Positions 25,108 through 34,513 of a DNA stretch of 54,412 nt are shown here, piece by piece; position 1 is the stretch's first letter, and every line of letters begins with the position of its first letter. Source of the stretch: Bacteroidales bacterium UBA1035 (GTDB taxonomy: Bacteria > Bacteroidota > Bacteroidia > Bacteroidales > Dysgonomonadaceae). The position numbers were made by a program, and so were the translations under genes. Location of the stretch: NCBI GenBank assembly GCA_002316835.1, contig DCEG01000080.1, forward strand, positions 3,579-57,990, in the 5' to 3' direction. The notes under the pieces were generated by a model. It was not told where the DNA came from and did no database searches. It saw nothing but the letters and a program-made list of their open reading frames with translations.

Positions 25108-26478
25108 ATGACATTAAAATATCTCTACCAAACTGTTTCTATACTATTATGGGTCTTGATATTCTCCTCTTGCCTTAATTCAACGGAAAGCGATATTGAG
25201 CTATCTCACGATGCTCAGATTTATTCGTTTAGCATGTCCTCATCAAAAGACACAACCAGAGTACTTTCCGGAACAAAGTTTTCCATTGATCAGGTTAACA
25301 ACAAGATTTTCAATCAGGACTCCCTACCTTATCTTTTTCATGTTGACAGCATTAAATTGAATATAGCCGGGAGAAACAATTACGCGGTTCCTAAAGTACT
25401 TATTATTCTGCAAGAAAAAGACAGTAGTTATTTATGGAACGGAAAGGACTCTGTTGCATTTAAACGGTTAAAGTCAATCGAGACAACTGCTGAAGACGGT
25501 AAAACTGTCAAATTGTATGAGTTTAAGGCCAATATTCACCAACAAGATCCCTATATTTTAAACTGGACACTGATGGCGCAAAACCATCTGATTGCCCCGG
25601 TTAACAAGCAAAAGACCATTCTGCATAATGGGAAATTTGTTACTTACTACAAATCCGGGTTAATGATTAAAGCATCATCTTCGTTGTTGTCAGATGGAAA
25701 AAGCTGGACGCCCTTAACAGTTTCGGGATTGCCTGTAACAGTAAAAATGAACACCATTTTCTCGATAACCGATGGCTCTGTTCCCAGGGTTTACGCTCAA
25801 GATGCTGACAACAGTATTTATACATCAACAGACGGGTTAATCTGGAGCAAGGTTACTTCCGGTTATCCGGTTATTTCCATATTCGGGAAACTGCCTTCGG
25901 CATCAGGAGAATTTGCGATACTTACTGCCGTAAACGATGCAGGAACACTTAAGTTTGCCACAACAAAGGACTTCATGACTTTTGTAGTGAAAAACGCCAT
26001 CCCCGATAAAGATAACGAAGGTTACAACGAAACATTCCCTGTATCTGATTTTTCAGCCGTAAGCCTGGAGAATCCCACGGTCTTTTCTGCAAAATATATT
26101 ATTCTTTCAGGTGGAAAAGATAAAAATAACATTGTGAACAATAAGCTTTGGATTATTAAGGAAAATGGAGATGAAATAACATATCTCGACACTCCGTCTT
26201 CTATAAATCTTCAGTTAAGCGAGTTATTCTTGTATGATAACAAGGTTTATTTGATGACTTTTGAAACAGGCAAAAACAAATTATATTACTCAAATTACGG
26301 GCTAGACTGGATATCAGGCGGAACAAGCCAAACTCTTCCCGATAACTTTGCAAGTAGAATAGATGCATCAGTAATCACTGATTCCAATAATTTTATCTGG
26401 ATTTTCGGCGGAGAATCCGGCACACAGGTACAAATTGTTGATGTTTGGCGAGGAAGGCTCAATAAATTAGCGAAATAA
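25108..26478 (+). CDS. DUF6242 lipoprotein
   Basis: 456-aa predicted lipoprotein of the DUF6242 family, found in Bacteroidales. The signal peptide ends IFSSC with Cys22 as the lipidation site. An N-terminal domain (to about 160) is followed by beta-propeller-like repeats with the recurring pattern seen in YTSTDGLIWSKV and YYSNYGLDWISGG. The ATG at 25108 is preferred over a TTG at 25099. It lies upstream of the porG-like gene, the position of a lipoprotein in related Bacteroidales clusters. Function unknown. Confidence 0.8.
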   Translation: MTLKYLYQTVSILLWVLIFSSCLNSTESDIELSHDAQIYSFSMSSSKDTTRVLSGTKFSIDQVNNKIFNQDSLPYLFHVDSIKLNIAGRNNYAVPKVLIILQEKDSSYLWNGKDSVAFKRLKSIETTAEDGKTVKLYEFKANIHQQDPYILNWTLMAQNHLIAPVNKQKTILHNGKFVTYYKSGLMIKASSSLLSDGKSWTPLTVSGLPVTVKMNTIFSITDGSVPRVYAQDADNSIYTSTDGLIWSKVTSGYPVISIFGKLPSASGEFAILTAVNDAGTLKFATTKDFMTFVVKNAIPDKDNEGYNETFPVSDFSAVSLENPTVFSAKYIILSGGKDKNNIVNNKLWIIKENGDEITYLDTPSSINLQLSELFLYDNKVYLMTFETGKNKLYYSNYGLDWISGGTSQTLPDNFASRIDASVITDSNNFIWIFGGESGTQVQIVDVWRGRLNKLAK

Positions 26479-26544
26479 AGAAGTTTTCCCGATACTTTAA
26501 AGGTAAATTTTTCGTTAGAAGAAGACAAACCAATAAGTTCAGCA

Positions 26545-27240
26545 ATGAAAAAAAATAATTTTGTCTTTTTTCTGCTTTTTACTTCTGCGGTGTTTTCTGT
26601 CGGTAATATCAGAGCGCAGGAATACAAGCACGAAATAGGAGCAGCTCTGGGAACATCTTTCTATCTGGGCGATGCCAACAAAACGAAACTTTTTCTACAT
26701 CCGGGAGTTGCCGCAGGAGTTTTGTACAGATACAACAATAATTTTCACTGGGCAATAAAAACTAACCTGCTTGCAGGTAAGATATCGGGAAATACGGAAG
26801 ATGCACATAATGTTTTTCCGCTGACGCAACAAATATCGTTTGAAAGAACATTTATCGAATTAGGTGGACAGATCGAATTCAATTTTCTGCCTTTTAGTGA
26901 TAAATTTTCATATAGGAATGCAAAGCCATACACACCGTATATTTTTACGGGAGCAGGCACAACTTTAGCGACAGGTGATAAACTGTTTTTTAACACAAAC
27001 ATACCGATAGGGATCGGGTTTAAATACAAAATAAAAGAAACACTGAACGCCGGACTGGAATTTTCCATGCGAAAATTGCTCGGAGATGATTTCGATGTGA
27101 CAGAAAAAAATGCTGATCCAGACTTAGATTCTCCCTACGGCATAAAAAGTTGTTTTTTTAAAAACAAAGACTGGTATTCACTCACAATGATCACTTTGAC
27201 ATGGGATTTCGGACTCAGGAATGATCAGTGTTGTGACTAA
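26545..27240 (+). CDS. DUF6089 / PorG-like outer-membrane protein
   Basis: 231-aa predicted outer-membrane beta-barrel: signal peptide ending GNIRAQ, then GAALGTSFYLGDANK and alternating strands through PYTPYIFTGAGT to the terminal LTWDFGLRND. DUF6089 proteins directly upstream of uppS-bamA include PorG, an outer-membrane component of the type IX secretion system in Porphyromonas. The neighbours here have the same order. Whether this genome has a type IX system cannot be judged from the window, so the symbol is withheld. Confidence 0.8.
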   Translation: MKKNNFVFFLLFTSAVFSVGNIRAQEYKHEIGAALGTSFYLGDANKTKLFLHPGVAAGVLYRYNNNFHWAIKTNLLAGKISGNTEDAHNVFPLTQQISFERTFIELGGQIEFNFLPFSDKFSYRNAKPYTPYIFTGAGTTLATGDKLFFNTNIPIGIGFKYKIKETLNAGLEFSMRKLLGDDFDVTEKNADPDLDSPYGIKSCFFKNKDWYSLTMITLTWDFGLRNDQCCD

Positions 27241-27261
27241 CTTAAGAAGCACAGAATATAT

Positions 27262-28014
27262 ATGTCATTACTTGACAAAATTGATAAAGAAAACATTCCT
27301 CAGCATATTGCTATCATAATGGATGGCAACGGAAGGTGGGCAAAATCCAAGGGTTTGGATAGAGCCGAAGGTCACAGAGAAGGAGCTGCATCAGTACGTA
27401 AAGTAGTAGAGGCGGCAACAAAAGCGAAAGTGAAATTTCTCACCTTGTATGCTTTTTCCACGGAGAACTGGCTCAGACCAGAAGAAGAGGTAAATACGCT
27501 GATGGAGTTAATGGTTTACATCCTTACAAAAGAAACGGACGATTTAATTAAAAACGGAATTCGGTTGCAATGCATCGGAGATATTCAACGATTGCCCGAA
27601 AAGACCAGAAACACATTAAATAGTTGTATCGAACAAACTTCGCAAGGAGCAAATCTGACCTTGGTTTTAGCTTTGAGTTATTCATCTCGCTGGGAACTGG
27701 CTAATGCAGTAAAAGCTATCTCCACCGATGTCAAAAACGGAATATTAGATGAGAACTCAATTACAGAAGAGACCGTCAGTGAATATCTAACCACAAAAGA
27801 TATGCCTGAACTCGACTTACTCATCAGAACCGGAGGGGATATTCGCATCAGTAACTTCCTGTTGTGGCAGGCTGCATATTCCGAATTATATTTCACACGT
27901 GCTTTCTGGCCCGATTTCGATGAAGAGTGTCTTTACCAGGCTATACTGGATTTTCAGAAAAAAGAAAGACGCTTCGGTAAAACAAGTGAACAATTAGCAA
28001 AAGAGAACCAATAG
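27262..28014 (+). CDS. uppS: Isoprenyl transferase (undecaprenyl diphosphate synthase)
   Basis: cis-Prenyltransferase making the undecaprenyl diphosphate carrier for peptidoglycan and surface glycans. 250 aa. The catalytic block HIAIIMDGNGRWAKSKGL is at about 16-33 with the active-site Asp, followed by YAFSTENW and the C-terminal ELDLLIRTGGDIRISNFLLW. It lies between the DUF6089 gene and bamA, the conserved Bacteroidota order. Confidence 0.95.
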   Translation: MSLLDKIDKENIPQHIAIIMDGNGRWAKSKGLDRAEGHREGAASVRKVVEAATKAKVKFLTLYAFSTENWLRPEEEVNTLMELMVYILTKETDDLIKNGIRLQCIGDIQRLPEKTRNTLNSCIEQTSQGANLTLVLALSYSSRWELANAVKAISTDVKNGILDENSITEETVSEYLTTKDMPELDLLIRTGGDIRISNFLLWQAAYSELYFTRAFWPDFDEECLYQAILDFQKKERRFGKTSEQLAKENQ

Positions 28015-28071
28015 ATTTCGATATACAAGACTGTAAAAGTAACAGTTGAAGAGAAAGAAAAAAAAATCACA

Positions 28072-30792
28072 ATGTTGAAGAAAACATTTTATTTAGTTGT
28101 ACTATTTGTCATATTTTCGCAGGGAATGTCGTTTGGACAAGTAACAATCAACGACACTATCAAAACTGCATCTTCGCCGGATGTTCCTGTTGTTAATTAC
28201 ACAGCGACACCCAAAAAATACATTATTGCCGATATTGATGTCACCGGCGTTGAGGGTACTATGTATGAAGATCAAAAGTTCGTGTTGGTAGGTTTTTCCG
28301 GGTTGGCTAAAGGACAAGAGATCCAGATTCCCGGAGAAGAAATTACCAATGCCGTACAACGCTTTTGGAAACAAGGTTTATTTTCCGATATAAAAATTTT
28401 GCAGACTAAAATAGAAGGGGATAGTACGTGGCTCGAGATCAGGCTAACAGACAGGCCACGCGTATCAGATATTCGTTACATTGGAATGAAAAAAAGTGAA
28501 CGAGACGATATTGAAAAGAAAGTATCCATGGTAAAAGGAAACCAAATTACCCCTAACCAAATAAATCAGGCAAAAGTAATAATAGAAAAATATTTTGATG
28601 AAAAGGGATTTGGAGATGCTGTAGTTTCCATTATGCAGCGTCCCGATGTAAGTGCACAAAACCAAGTAATCCTTGACATTGAAGTAGACAAAAAAGAAAA
28701 AATAAAGGTCAATAAGATCAATATCGAAGGAAATGAATCCATTTCGGATCGTGCACTCAAATGGGCGATGAAAAAAACCAATGAAAAGGGAAATATTCTT
28801 CATCTTTTCCGCACGAAAAAATTTGTTGAAGATCTTTACAAAGAAGACAAGAAGAACTTTTTGAATAAATACCACGAATTTGGTTACAGAGATGCAGAAA
28901 TTGTTAGAGATTCAGTATACAAGAACGATGAGAAAACTGTAAATATCGATCTTGTAGTGGATGAAGGTCCGAAATATCATATCCGTTCCATCAACTGGGT
29001 GGGAAATACGCAGTACAATTCGGTCGATTTGGATAGAATGTTGAACATGAAGACCGGAGATATTTATAACCAGAAGAAATTGCAGGAAAGACTTATATCT
29101 GACGACGATGCAGCCATCAACCTGTATCAGAATAATGGTTATCTGTTTTCAAACATCGACCCGATTGAAATAAACATCGAAAACGATTCCGTAGATTTGG
29201 AACTTCGTGTAACAGAAGGTCCGAAAGCAACCATTAAGAAAGTAATTATCCAGGGTAACGATCGATTATATGAAGATGTTATCCGTCGTGAATTACGTAC
29301 CAAGCCGGGGGCTGTTTTCAGTAAAGAAGATCTAATTCGTTCAGTACGCGAAATAGCTCAAACCGGACATTTCGATCCCGAAAACTTACAACCGGGGGTA
29401 AATCCAAATCCCGAAGACGGAACGGTTGACCTTACTTACCCATTAACTTCCAAAGGAAACGACCAAATTGAATTTTCTGCCGGGTGGGGAGTTACAGGGT
29501 TAGTAGGCAAACTAAGTCTGAAACTCAATAATTTCTCGTTAAGAAACTTAATCAACCGTGAAAATTACAAGGGAATTATCCCCCAAGGTGAAGGTCAAAC
29601 GCTTATTTTAAGTGCACAAACGAACGGACGTTATTATCAGTCTTATCAATTCTCATTTATCGAACCCTGGTTTGGTGGCAAACGTCCCAATAACTTTTCA
29701 TTAAGTGCTTACTACTCGAGATATACCGGACTTAACTCAGATTATTACACCCAAATGAATCCTTATTCATACGGTGGTTATGGTGGATATAGCCCTTACG
29801 GATACGGAGGTTATAGTCCGTATGGATATGGCGGATACAGTCCCTACGGATACGGAGGTTATGGCGGATACGGAGGTTACGGAGGCTATGGCGGGTACGG
29901 TTATCAGGATATGATGGAGTACTCCTACGACCCGAATCAGGTGTTCGAAATGATCGGAGCTTCCATTGGATATGGGAAAAGGCTGGAATGGCCGGACGAT
30001 TATTTCCAGATCATGGCAGAGTTGGGATATCAACGATACAATCTCAAAAACTGGTCGTGGCAACAGTTTCCATTCCAAACCGGCTCAAGTAACAGTGTGA
30101 CTTTAGGTATAACATTACAAAGAAACTCCATAGACAACCCGATTTACACGCGCTTAGGATCACAGTTCACATTGAGTGTAAGTGCAACTCCTCCATTTTC
30201 GCTGTTCAACAACACCGATTATTCAAAAATGGCATACTCTGATCCGGCAAAATATACCTGGAACGAATATCACAAATGGAAACTGAAAATCAGGACATAC
30301 ACCCCACTTGCTCCGCTTACTGTTAAGAGAACTCCGGTTATCGCCACCAGAGCCGAATTTGGAATTCTAGGACATTACAACAAAAACAAACTTACGCCAT
30401 TCGAAACGTTTGACGTGGGTGGAGACGGTATGAGCGGTTATTCTTCGTCTTTTGCAACAGAAAACATCGCCTTACGCGGTTACGACAATAACTCCATCAT
30501 ACAGCAAGGACGTGCATATACCCGATTGGGATTAGAACTTCGATATCCGTTGATTCTGGAACCCAACTCTACCATTTACGCTGTGGGATTCCTTGAAGCA
30601 GGGAACGCGTGGTATGATCTGAAAGATTTTAATCCTTTCGATCTGAAGCGTTCAGCCGGCGTTGGTGCCCGTATCTTTCTGCCTATGATCGGTTTAATGG
30701 GAATCGACTGGGCGTACGGTTTCGACCCAATCCGTGGAAGTCGTTCAAACAGCGGAAGTCAGTTTCACTTTATCATCGGACAGGAATTTTAA
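28072..30792 (+). CDS. bamA: Outer-membrane protein assembly factor BamA
   Basis: Core of the machine that inserts beta-barrel proteins into the outer membrane. 906 aa: signal peptide about 1-22, a series of POTRA domains (about 45-460, with repeated DVTG, NIEGN and VIIQGNDRLYEDV motifs), then the Omp85 barrel to a C-terminal F (HFIIGQEF). The barrel shows GYDNNSI, a variant of the loop-6 VRGF/Y region. Residues about 566-611 are an unusual Gly-Tyr-rich insert in what should be an extracellular loop. Two Skp-like genes follow, as expected for a barrel-assembly operon. Confidence 0.95.
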   Translation: MLKKTFYLVVLFVIFSQGMSFGQVTINDTIKTASSPDVPVVNYTATPKKYIIADIDVTGVEGTMYEDQKFVLVGFSGLAKGQEIQIPGEEITNAVQRFWKQGLFSDIKILQTKIEGDSTWLEIRLTDRPRVSDIRYIGMKKSERDDIEKKVSMVKGNQITPNQINQAKVIIEKYFDEKGFGDAVVSIMQRPDVSAQNQVILDIEVDKKEKIKVNKINIEGNESISDRALKWAMKKTNEKGNILHLFRTKKFVEDLYKEDKKNFLNKYHEFGYRDAEIVRDSVYKNDEKTVNIDLVVDEGPKYHIRSINWVGNTQYNSVDLDRMLNMKTGDIYNQKKLQERLISDDDAAINLYQNNGYLFSNIDPIEINIENDSVDLELRVTEGPKATIKKVIIQGNDRLYEDVIRRELRTKPGAVFSKEDLIRSVREIAQTGHFDPENLQPGVNPNPEDGTVDLTYPLTSKGNDQIEFSAGWGVTGLVGKLSLKLNNFSLRNLINRENYKGIIPQGEGQTLILSAQTNGRYYQSYQFSFIEPWFGGKRPNNFSLSAYYSRYTGLNSDYYTQMNPYSYGGYGGYSPYGYGGYSPYGYGGYSPYGYGGYGGYGGYGGYGGYGYQDMMEYSYDPNQVFEMIGASIGYGKRLEWPDDYFQIMAELGYQRYNLKNWSWQQFPFQTGSSNSVTLGITLQRNSIDNPIYTRLGSQFTLSVSATPPFSLFNNTDYSKMAYSDPAKYTWNEYHKWKLKIRTYTPLAPLTVKRTPVIATRAEFGILGHYNKNKLTPFETFDVGGDGMSGYSSSFATENIALRGYDNNSIIQQGRAYTRLGLELRYPLILEPNSTIYAVGFLEAGNAWYDLKDFNPFDLKRSAGVGARIFLPMIGLMGIDWAYGFDPIRGSRSNSGSQFHFIIGQEF
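29767..29904 (+). repeat. Gly-Tyr-rich repeat inside bamA
   Basis: Tandem codons for units such as YGGYSPYG (repeated about three times) and then GGY repeated about six times, in frame within the barrel region of bamA. The DNA repeats are imperfect at codon third positions (GGT/GGA/GGC, TAT/TAC). Confidence 0.9.
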
Positions 30793-30970
30793 TTTAACAT
30801 AATTTAGCGGCCTCATTATAAACGAAACCATCTTTTTAATGTCTTTACATTCACAGAACAATTAAAACAACTTAGCATTATGAAACGAGCAGGTAAATCA
30901 GTTCTACACAAAAAGATGATTTTAGCGAGTTCCATACGACATTAATAAAAAAAATTAAAAAACTAAACGT

Positions 30971-31483
30971 ATGAAAAAGACTTTATTTTTTATAGGCTTA
31001 TTTTTAGCCTTAGCTATCGGAAGCACCCACGCACAAAAGTTTGCGCTTATTGATATGGAATATATTTTAGAAAAAATTCCGGCTTATGAAAATGGGAACA
31101 AACAACTCGAAAATATATCCAAGCAATGGCAGAGTGAAGTAGACAAAGCCGCCCAGGAAGTGGAAGCGATGTACAAAAAATACCAGGCAGATTTGGTTTT
31201 TCTGGCAGGTGAAGCCAAAACAAAACGTGAAAACGAGATCGTTGCAAAAGAAAACGAAATTAACACACTACGCAATAAATATTTCGGCCAACAAGGTGAA
31301 CTGATGAAACGTCGCGAAGCTATTATGAAACCTCTTCAGGATGATATCTACAATGCGGTAAAAGAAATTGCCACAGCCAATTCGTATCAGGTGGTGGTCG
31401 ACAGAGCTTCGGCGTCAACCATTATATTCGCGTCGCCAAGTATAGATATCAGTGATCAAGTTTTAGCGCGATTAGGATATTAA
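30971..31483 (+). CDS. OmpH/Skp-family periplasmic chaperone (first copy)
   Basis: 170-aa periplasmic chaperone for outer-membrane proteins. The signal peptide is about 1-21 (ending STHAQ), followed by a strand with FALIDMEYILEKIPAYE and a long charged coiled-coil region (about 45-125) forming the tentacles of the Skp trimer. The C-terminal strand region reads YQVVVDRASASTIIFASPSIDIS. It lies 178 bp after bamA and 140 bp before a second copy. Confidence 0.88.
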   Translation: MKKTLFFIGLFLALAIGSTHAQKFALIDMEYILEKIPAYENGNKQLENISKQWQSEVDKAAQEVEAMYKKYQADLVFLAGEAKTKRENEIVAKENEINTLRNKYFGQQGELMKRREAIMKPLQDDIYNAVKEIATANSYQVVVDRASASTIIFASPSIDISDQVLARLGY

Positions 31484-31498
31484 TAACCAAATAATTAT

Positions 31499-31506
31499 TA
31501 TCTTTG
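31499..31506 (+). promoter_or_regulatory. -7 element before the second ompH-like gene
   Basis: TATCTTTG fits TAnnTTTG. It lies in the 140-bp gap between the two chaperone genes and could give the second copy separate expression. No clear -33 TTG. Confidence 0.45.
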
Positions 31507-31623
31507 CGACTCAAAAAAATAAAACGGGTTGAAAAAGATTGAAAAGTAAAAATAACCAAAACCTACGTTCGATCTCACTCAATCGAAATTTAAGAAACAA
31601 GTAAAACAGTTATAAAAATTATC

Positions 31624-32133
31624 ATGACAAAAAAATTAATCATCTTATTGCTGGCAATCGCTCCCATCGCAGCCGTTGCCCAAAACGCAAAACTGGCGCA
31701 CATAAACACTCAGGAAATTTTCAGTCTGATGCCTGAACTACCCGGTATTGAAACTCAACTGAACACACAACAAGAAGAGATTACTAAAAACGGACAGGCA
31801 ATTGTTGACGAGTTCAACAAAAAGGCTGAAGAATTCCAAAAAACTGCTACTACTGCTTCAGAGGCTGTAAAAGCAGACCAACAAAAACAATTGGATCAAT
31901 TACAAGAAAGATACCAAATGTTTTTGCAGAACAGCCAAAAAACAATGGAAGAATTAAGACAAAAACTCTTGGCTCCGGTTCAACAAAAAATCGCCAACGC
32001 TATTAAAGCGGTAGGTGATGAAAAAGGATACACTTATATTTTCGATCTGGCTGCCGGAAATCTTGTTTATGTGGCCACAACAGGTGCGGAAGATGCCACT
32101 CCGTTGGTTAAAACCAAATTAGGAATTAAGTAA
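31624..32133 (+). CDS. OmpH/Skp-family periplasmic chaperone (second copy)
   Basis: 169 aa, a paralogue of the preceding gene. The signal peptide ends AVAQ, then comes KLAHINTQEIFSLMPELPG, a coiled-coil central part rich in Lys/Glu/Gln (about 45-120), and C-terminal YIFDLAAGNLVYVATTG. Paired ompH genes after bamA are typical in Bacteroidales. A strong terminator follows 20 bp after the stop, closing the envelope cluster. Confidence 0.88.
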   Translation: MTKKLIILLLAIAPIAAVAQNAKLAHINTQEIFSLMPELPGIETQLNTQQEEITKNGQAIVDEFNKKAEEFQKTATTASEAVKADQQKQLDQLQERYQMFLQNSQKTMEELRQKLLAPVQQKIANAIKAVGDEKGYTYIFDLAAGNLVYVATTGAEDATPLVKTKLGIK

Positions 32134-32152
32134 GATCATCTGCAATCATAAT

Positions 32153-32184
32153 AAAAAAGCTCTCGAAAATCGAGAGCTTTTTTT
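32153..32184 (+). terminator. Intrinsic terminator of the bamA-ompH cluster
   Basis: Stem AAAAAAGCTCTCGA / its complement with an AAA loop (arms 32153-32166 and 32170-32183), ending in a run of seven T. Confidence 0.9.
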
Positions 32185-32294
32185 GCATCCTACCTTACCC
32201 CAAAATCCTTCTAGTAATTAGGGAATAAGCTGTAAAGGAAACTTAGTATGCTGATAAATGAATGATTTGCGTCATTAAAGGTCAATAATCAGAC

Positions 32295-32663
32295 CTATTC
32301 TTCGTCGACAATATCATCAATTTTTTCAGCCAAATCGGAGCCTTCCTCCTTTACTGTTTCTTCTTCTTTCTTGAAAGCCTGTTTTACCCTTTCAAAGTCT
32401 TCTTTCCAGGCTTCGCCTACTTTGGAGAAAAAACTCGTTGCACTTTCTTTTACAACATCCCATTTGTTTTCCGCAACATCATCAAATTTTCCAAGTTTTT
32501 CCGATAGCTCATTTTTCAGCCCTTTCAGTTTCTCTATTTGTTCAGCATACTCCTCTTTAGCATCCTCGGCTATGTTAGCTACACCTTGTTTCATTTCATC
32601 AATCTTAGTATCGAGCTGATCTAAGATCTCTTGCGTTTTTTGCTTAAATTCCTGTTTATTCAT
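32295..32663 (-). CDS. Small charged coiled-coil protein
   Basis: 122-aa protein made almost wholly of amphipathic, Lys/Glu-rich helix: repeated pieces such as LDQLDTKIDEMKQG and KLKGLKNELSEKLGKFDD, then an acidic tail (ADKI-like AEKIDDIVDEE). No signal peptide or membrane segment. The pattern resembles YtxH- or apolipoprotein-like stress proteins in overall character, but no family is recognised with confidence. It stands alone between the ompH cluster and adk, on the opposite strand. Confidence 0.65.
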   Translation of the reverse strand: MNKQEFKQKTQEILDQLDTKIDEMKQGVANIAEDAKEEYAEQIEKLKGLKNELSEKLGKFDDVAENKWDVVKESATSFFSKVGEAWKEDFERVKQAFKKEEETVKEEGSDLAEKIDDIVDEE

Positions 32664-32751
32664 ACGATATTTTTTATTAAAAGATCCATTATTAAAACAG
32701 ACATCGGCTTATTTTAGTTCAAAATGTTAAATCAAAAAGCAAAAAAAATCT

Positions 32752-32759
32752 TATCTTTG
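32752..32759 (+). promoter_or_regulatory. -7 element for adk-obgE
   Basis: TATCTTTG matches TAnnTTTG, 27 bases before the adk start. The -33 position (TGTTAA at 32725-32730) is only a partial match. Confidence 0.55.
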
Positions 32760-32786
32760 TAGTCTTTATTTTTTCAAACACACTTT

Positions 32787-33365
32787 ATGTTAAACATAGT
32801 GATATTTGGCGCACCCGGTTCAGGAAAGGGTACGCAAAGCGAACTGACAGCAAAGAAATACGGACTAAAACACGTATCGACGGGAGAACTGCTGAGATCT
32901 GAGATTAAAGCCGGATCAGAACTGGGAAAAATTGCCGATAGTTATATCTCTTTTGGGAATTTGGTACCGGATGAGATTATGATCGGGGTACTGGAAGATT
33001 TGATAAAAAAAAATCTTGACCAAAAAGGCTTCGTCCTGGATGGATTTCCCAGAACACTACCTCAAGGCATTGCACTTGACCAGAAGTTACAAAAAAACGG
33101 AGTTGGTATCTCCGCGGTGTTCAGCCTCGAGGTCGATGAAGAAGAACTTATCAACAGGCTTCTCAATCGTGGTAGATATTCAGGGCGCTCCGACGACAAT
33201 CGGCAAACTATCGAATCCCGTTTACAAGTGTATCACCAGCAAACTGAACCGGTTAAGGAGTATTATGCCAATCAGAATAAGCTGACATACATAAAAGGTA
33301 AAGGTTCAATTAGCGATATTTTTAAATCTATAGAACAAGTGATAGATAATCTTATGGACGGATAA
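32787..33365 (+). CDS. adk: Adenylate kinase
   Basis: Balances AMP, ADP and ATP. 192 aa, the short form: the P-loop GAPGSGKGTQ is at about residues 8-17, VLDGFPRTLPQ carries the AMP-site residues, and a short lid (GRYSGRSDDN) replaces the long zinc-type lid. The catalytic arginines lie in RLLNRGRYSGR and SRLQVYHQQ. obgE begins after a single intervening base, so the two genes are coupled. Confidence 0.94.
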   Translation: MLNIVIFGAPGSGKGTQSELTAKKYGLKHVSTGELLRSEIKAGSELGKIADSYISFGNLVPDEIMIGVLEDLIKKNLDQKGFVLDGFPRTLPQGIALDQKLQKNGVGISAVFSLEVDEEELINRLLNRGRYSGRSDDNRQTIESRLQVYHQQTEPVKEYYANQNKLTYIKGKGSISDIFKSIEQVIDNLMDG

Positions 33366-33366
33366 A

Positions 33367-34509
33367 ATGGCGGAAACAAATTTTGTTGATTATGTAAAAA
33401 TCTTTTGCAGATCTGGAAAGGGTGGACGTGGTTCAACTCATTTCAGAAGAGAAAAATATATCCCTAAAGGCGGACCTGATGGTGGAAACGGCGGCGATGG
33501 CGGAAGCATTATATTACGTGGTAACCGAAACTACTGGACGCTGCTCCATTTAAAATTTCAACGACATATATTTGCAGGACACGGTGAAGGCGGATCACGA
33601 CGTAACAGTTCTGGTAAAAGAGGAGAAAGTAAAATTATTGAAGTTCCATGCGGTACAGTTGCATATGACGCTCATACAGGCGAATATTTATGTGACATTA
33701 CCGACGATGGACAAGAAATTGTTTTACTTAAAGGCGGACGCGGTGGCTTGGGAAACACAAATTTTAAATCGGCAACCAATCAGGCACCTCGTTATTCTCA
33801 ACCGGGAGAACCATATGAAGAAAAATGGGTAATTCTTGAACTAAAGTTGCTTGCCGATGTGGGTTTGGTTGGCTTTCCCAATGCAGGAAAATCAACACTT
33901 TTATCGGTTGTATCTGCTGCAAAGCCAAAAATAGGAAATTATCCGTTTACCACACTTGAGCCTAATCTGGGGATTGTGAGTTATCGGGATGGGAAATCGT
34001 TTGTGATGGCTGATATTCCCGGAATTATCGAAGGAGCGAGCGACGGGAAAGGGCTTGGATTACGCTTTTTGCGCCATATAGAGCGAAACTCCCTGCTACT
34101 TTTTGTCGTCCCTGCTGACGCCGAGGACATTCACAATGAATACAACATATTGTTGAACGAACTCACCCAGTACAATCCCGAGTTGTTAGACAAACGTCGT
34201 GTTTTGGCCATTTCTAAATCAGATATGCTTGACGATGAACTGATGCACGAAATATCCTACGACTTGCCGAAAATCCCATATGTTTTCATATCTTCAATAA
34301 CAGGATATGGAATTCCCGCATTGAAAGATATTCTTTGGAGAGAACTGAATTCTGATGATATCGTGCAGGTTTCTGCATCTAAGGAGTCTCTTATTCATAG
34401 ATCCTTAGATGTACAATCGTTGGAGTTTGAACCCGAAGAGGAGTTTGAAGATGACCTGGACGATGAGTACGTAGAAGAAGACGAAAATTATTACGAAGAG
34501 GATTTTTAA
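33367..34509 (+). CDS. obgE: GTPase Obg/CgtA
   Basis: Essential GTPase involved in 50S ribosome maturation and stress control. 380 aa. The glycine-rich OBG domain (about 1-160, with GGPDGGNGGDGGS) is followed by the G domain: G1 GFPNAGKSTLL, G2 YPFTTLEPNLG, G3 DIPGIIEGASDGKGLG, G4 SKSD. The C-terminal tail (about 345-380) is very acidic (EEEFEDDLDDEYVEEDEN), a feature of many Obg proteins. pgeF starts four bases after the stop. Confidence 0.95.
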   Translation: MAETNFVDYVKIFCRSGKGGRGSTHFRREKYIPKGGPDGGNGGDGGSIILRGNRNYWTLLHLKFQRHIFAGHGEGGSRRNSSGKRGESKIIEVPCGTVAYDAHTGEYLCDITDDGQEIVLLKGGRGGLGNTNFKSATNQAPRYSQPGEPYEEKWVILELKLLADVGLVGFPNAGKSTLLSVVSAAKPKIGNYPFTTLEPNLGIVSYRDGKSFVMADIPGIIEGASDGKGLGLRFLRHIERNSLLLFVVPADAEDIHNEYNILLNELTQYNPELLDKRRVLAISKSDMLDDELMHEISYDLPKIPYVFISSITGYGIPALKDILWRELNSDDIVQVSASKESLIHRSLDVQSLEFEPEEEFEDDLDDEYVEEDENYYEEDF

Positions 34510-34513
34510 ACGT

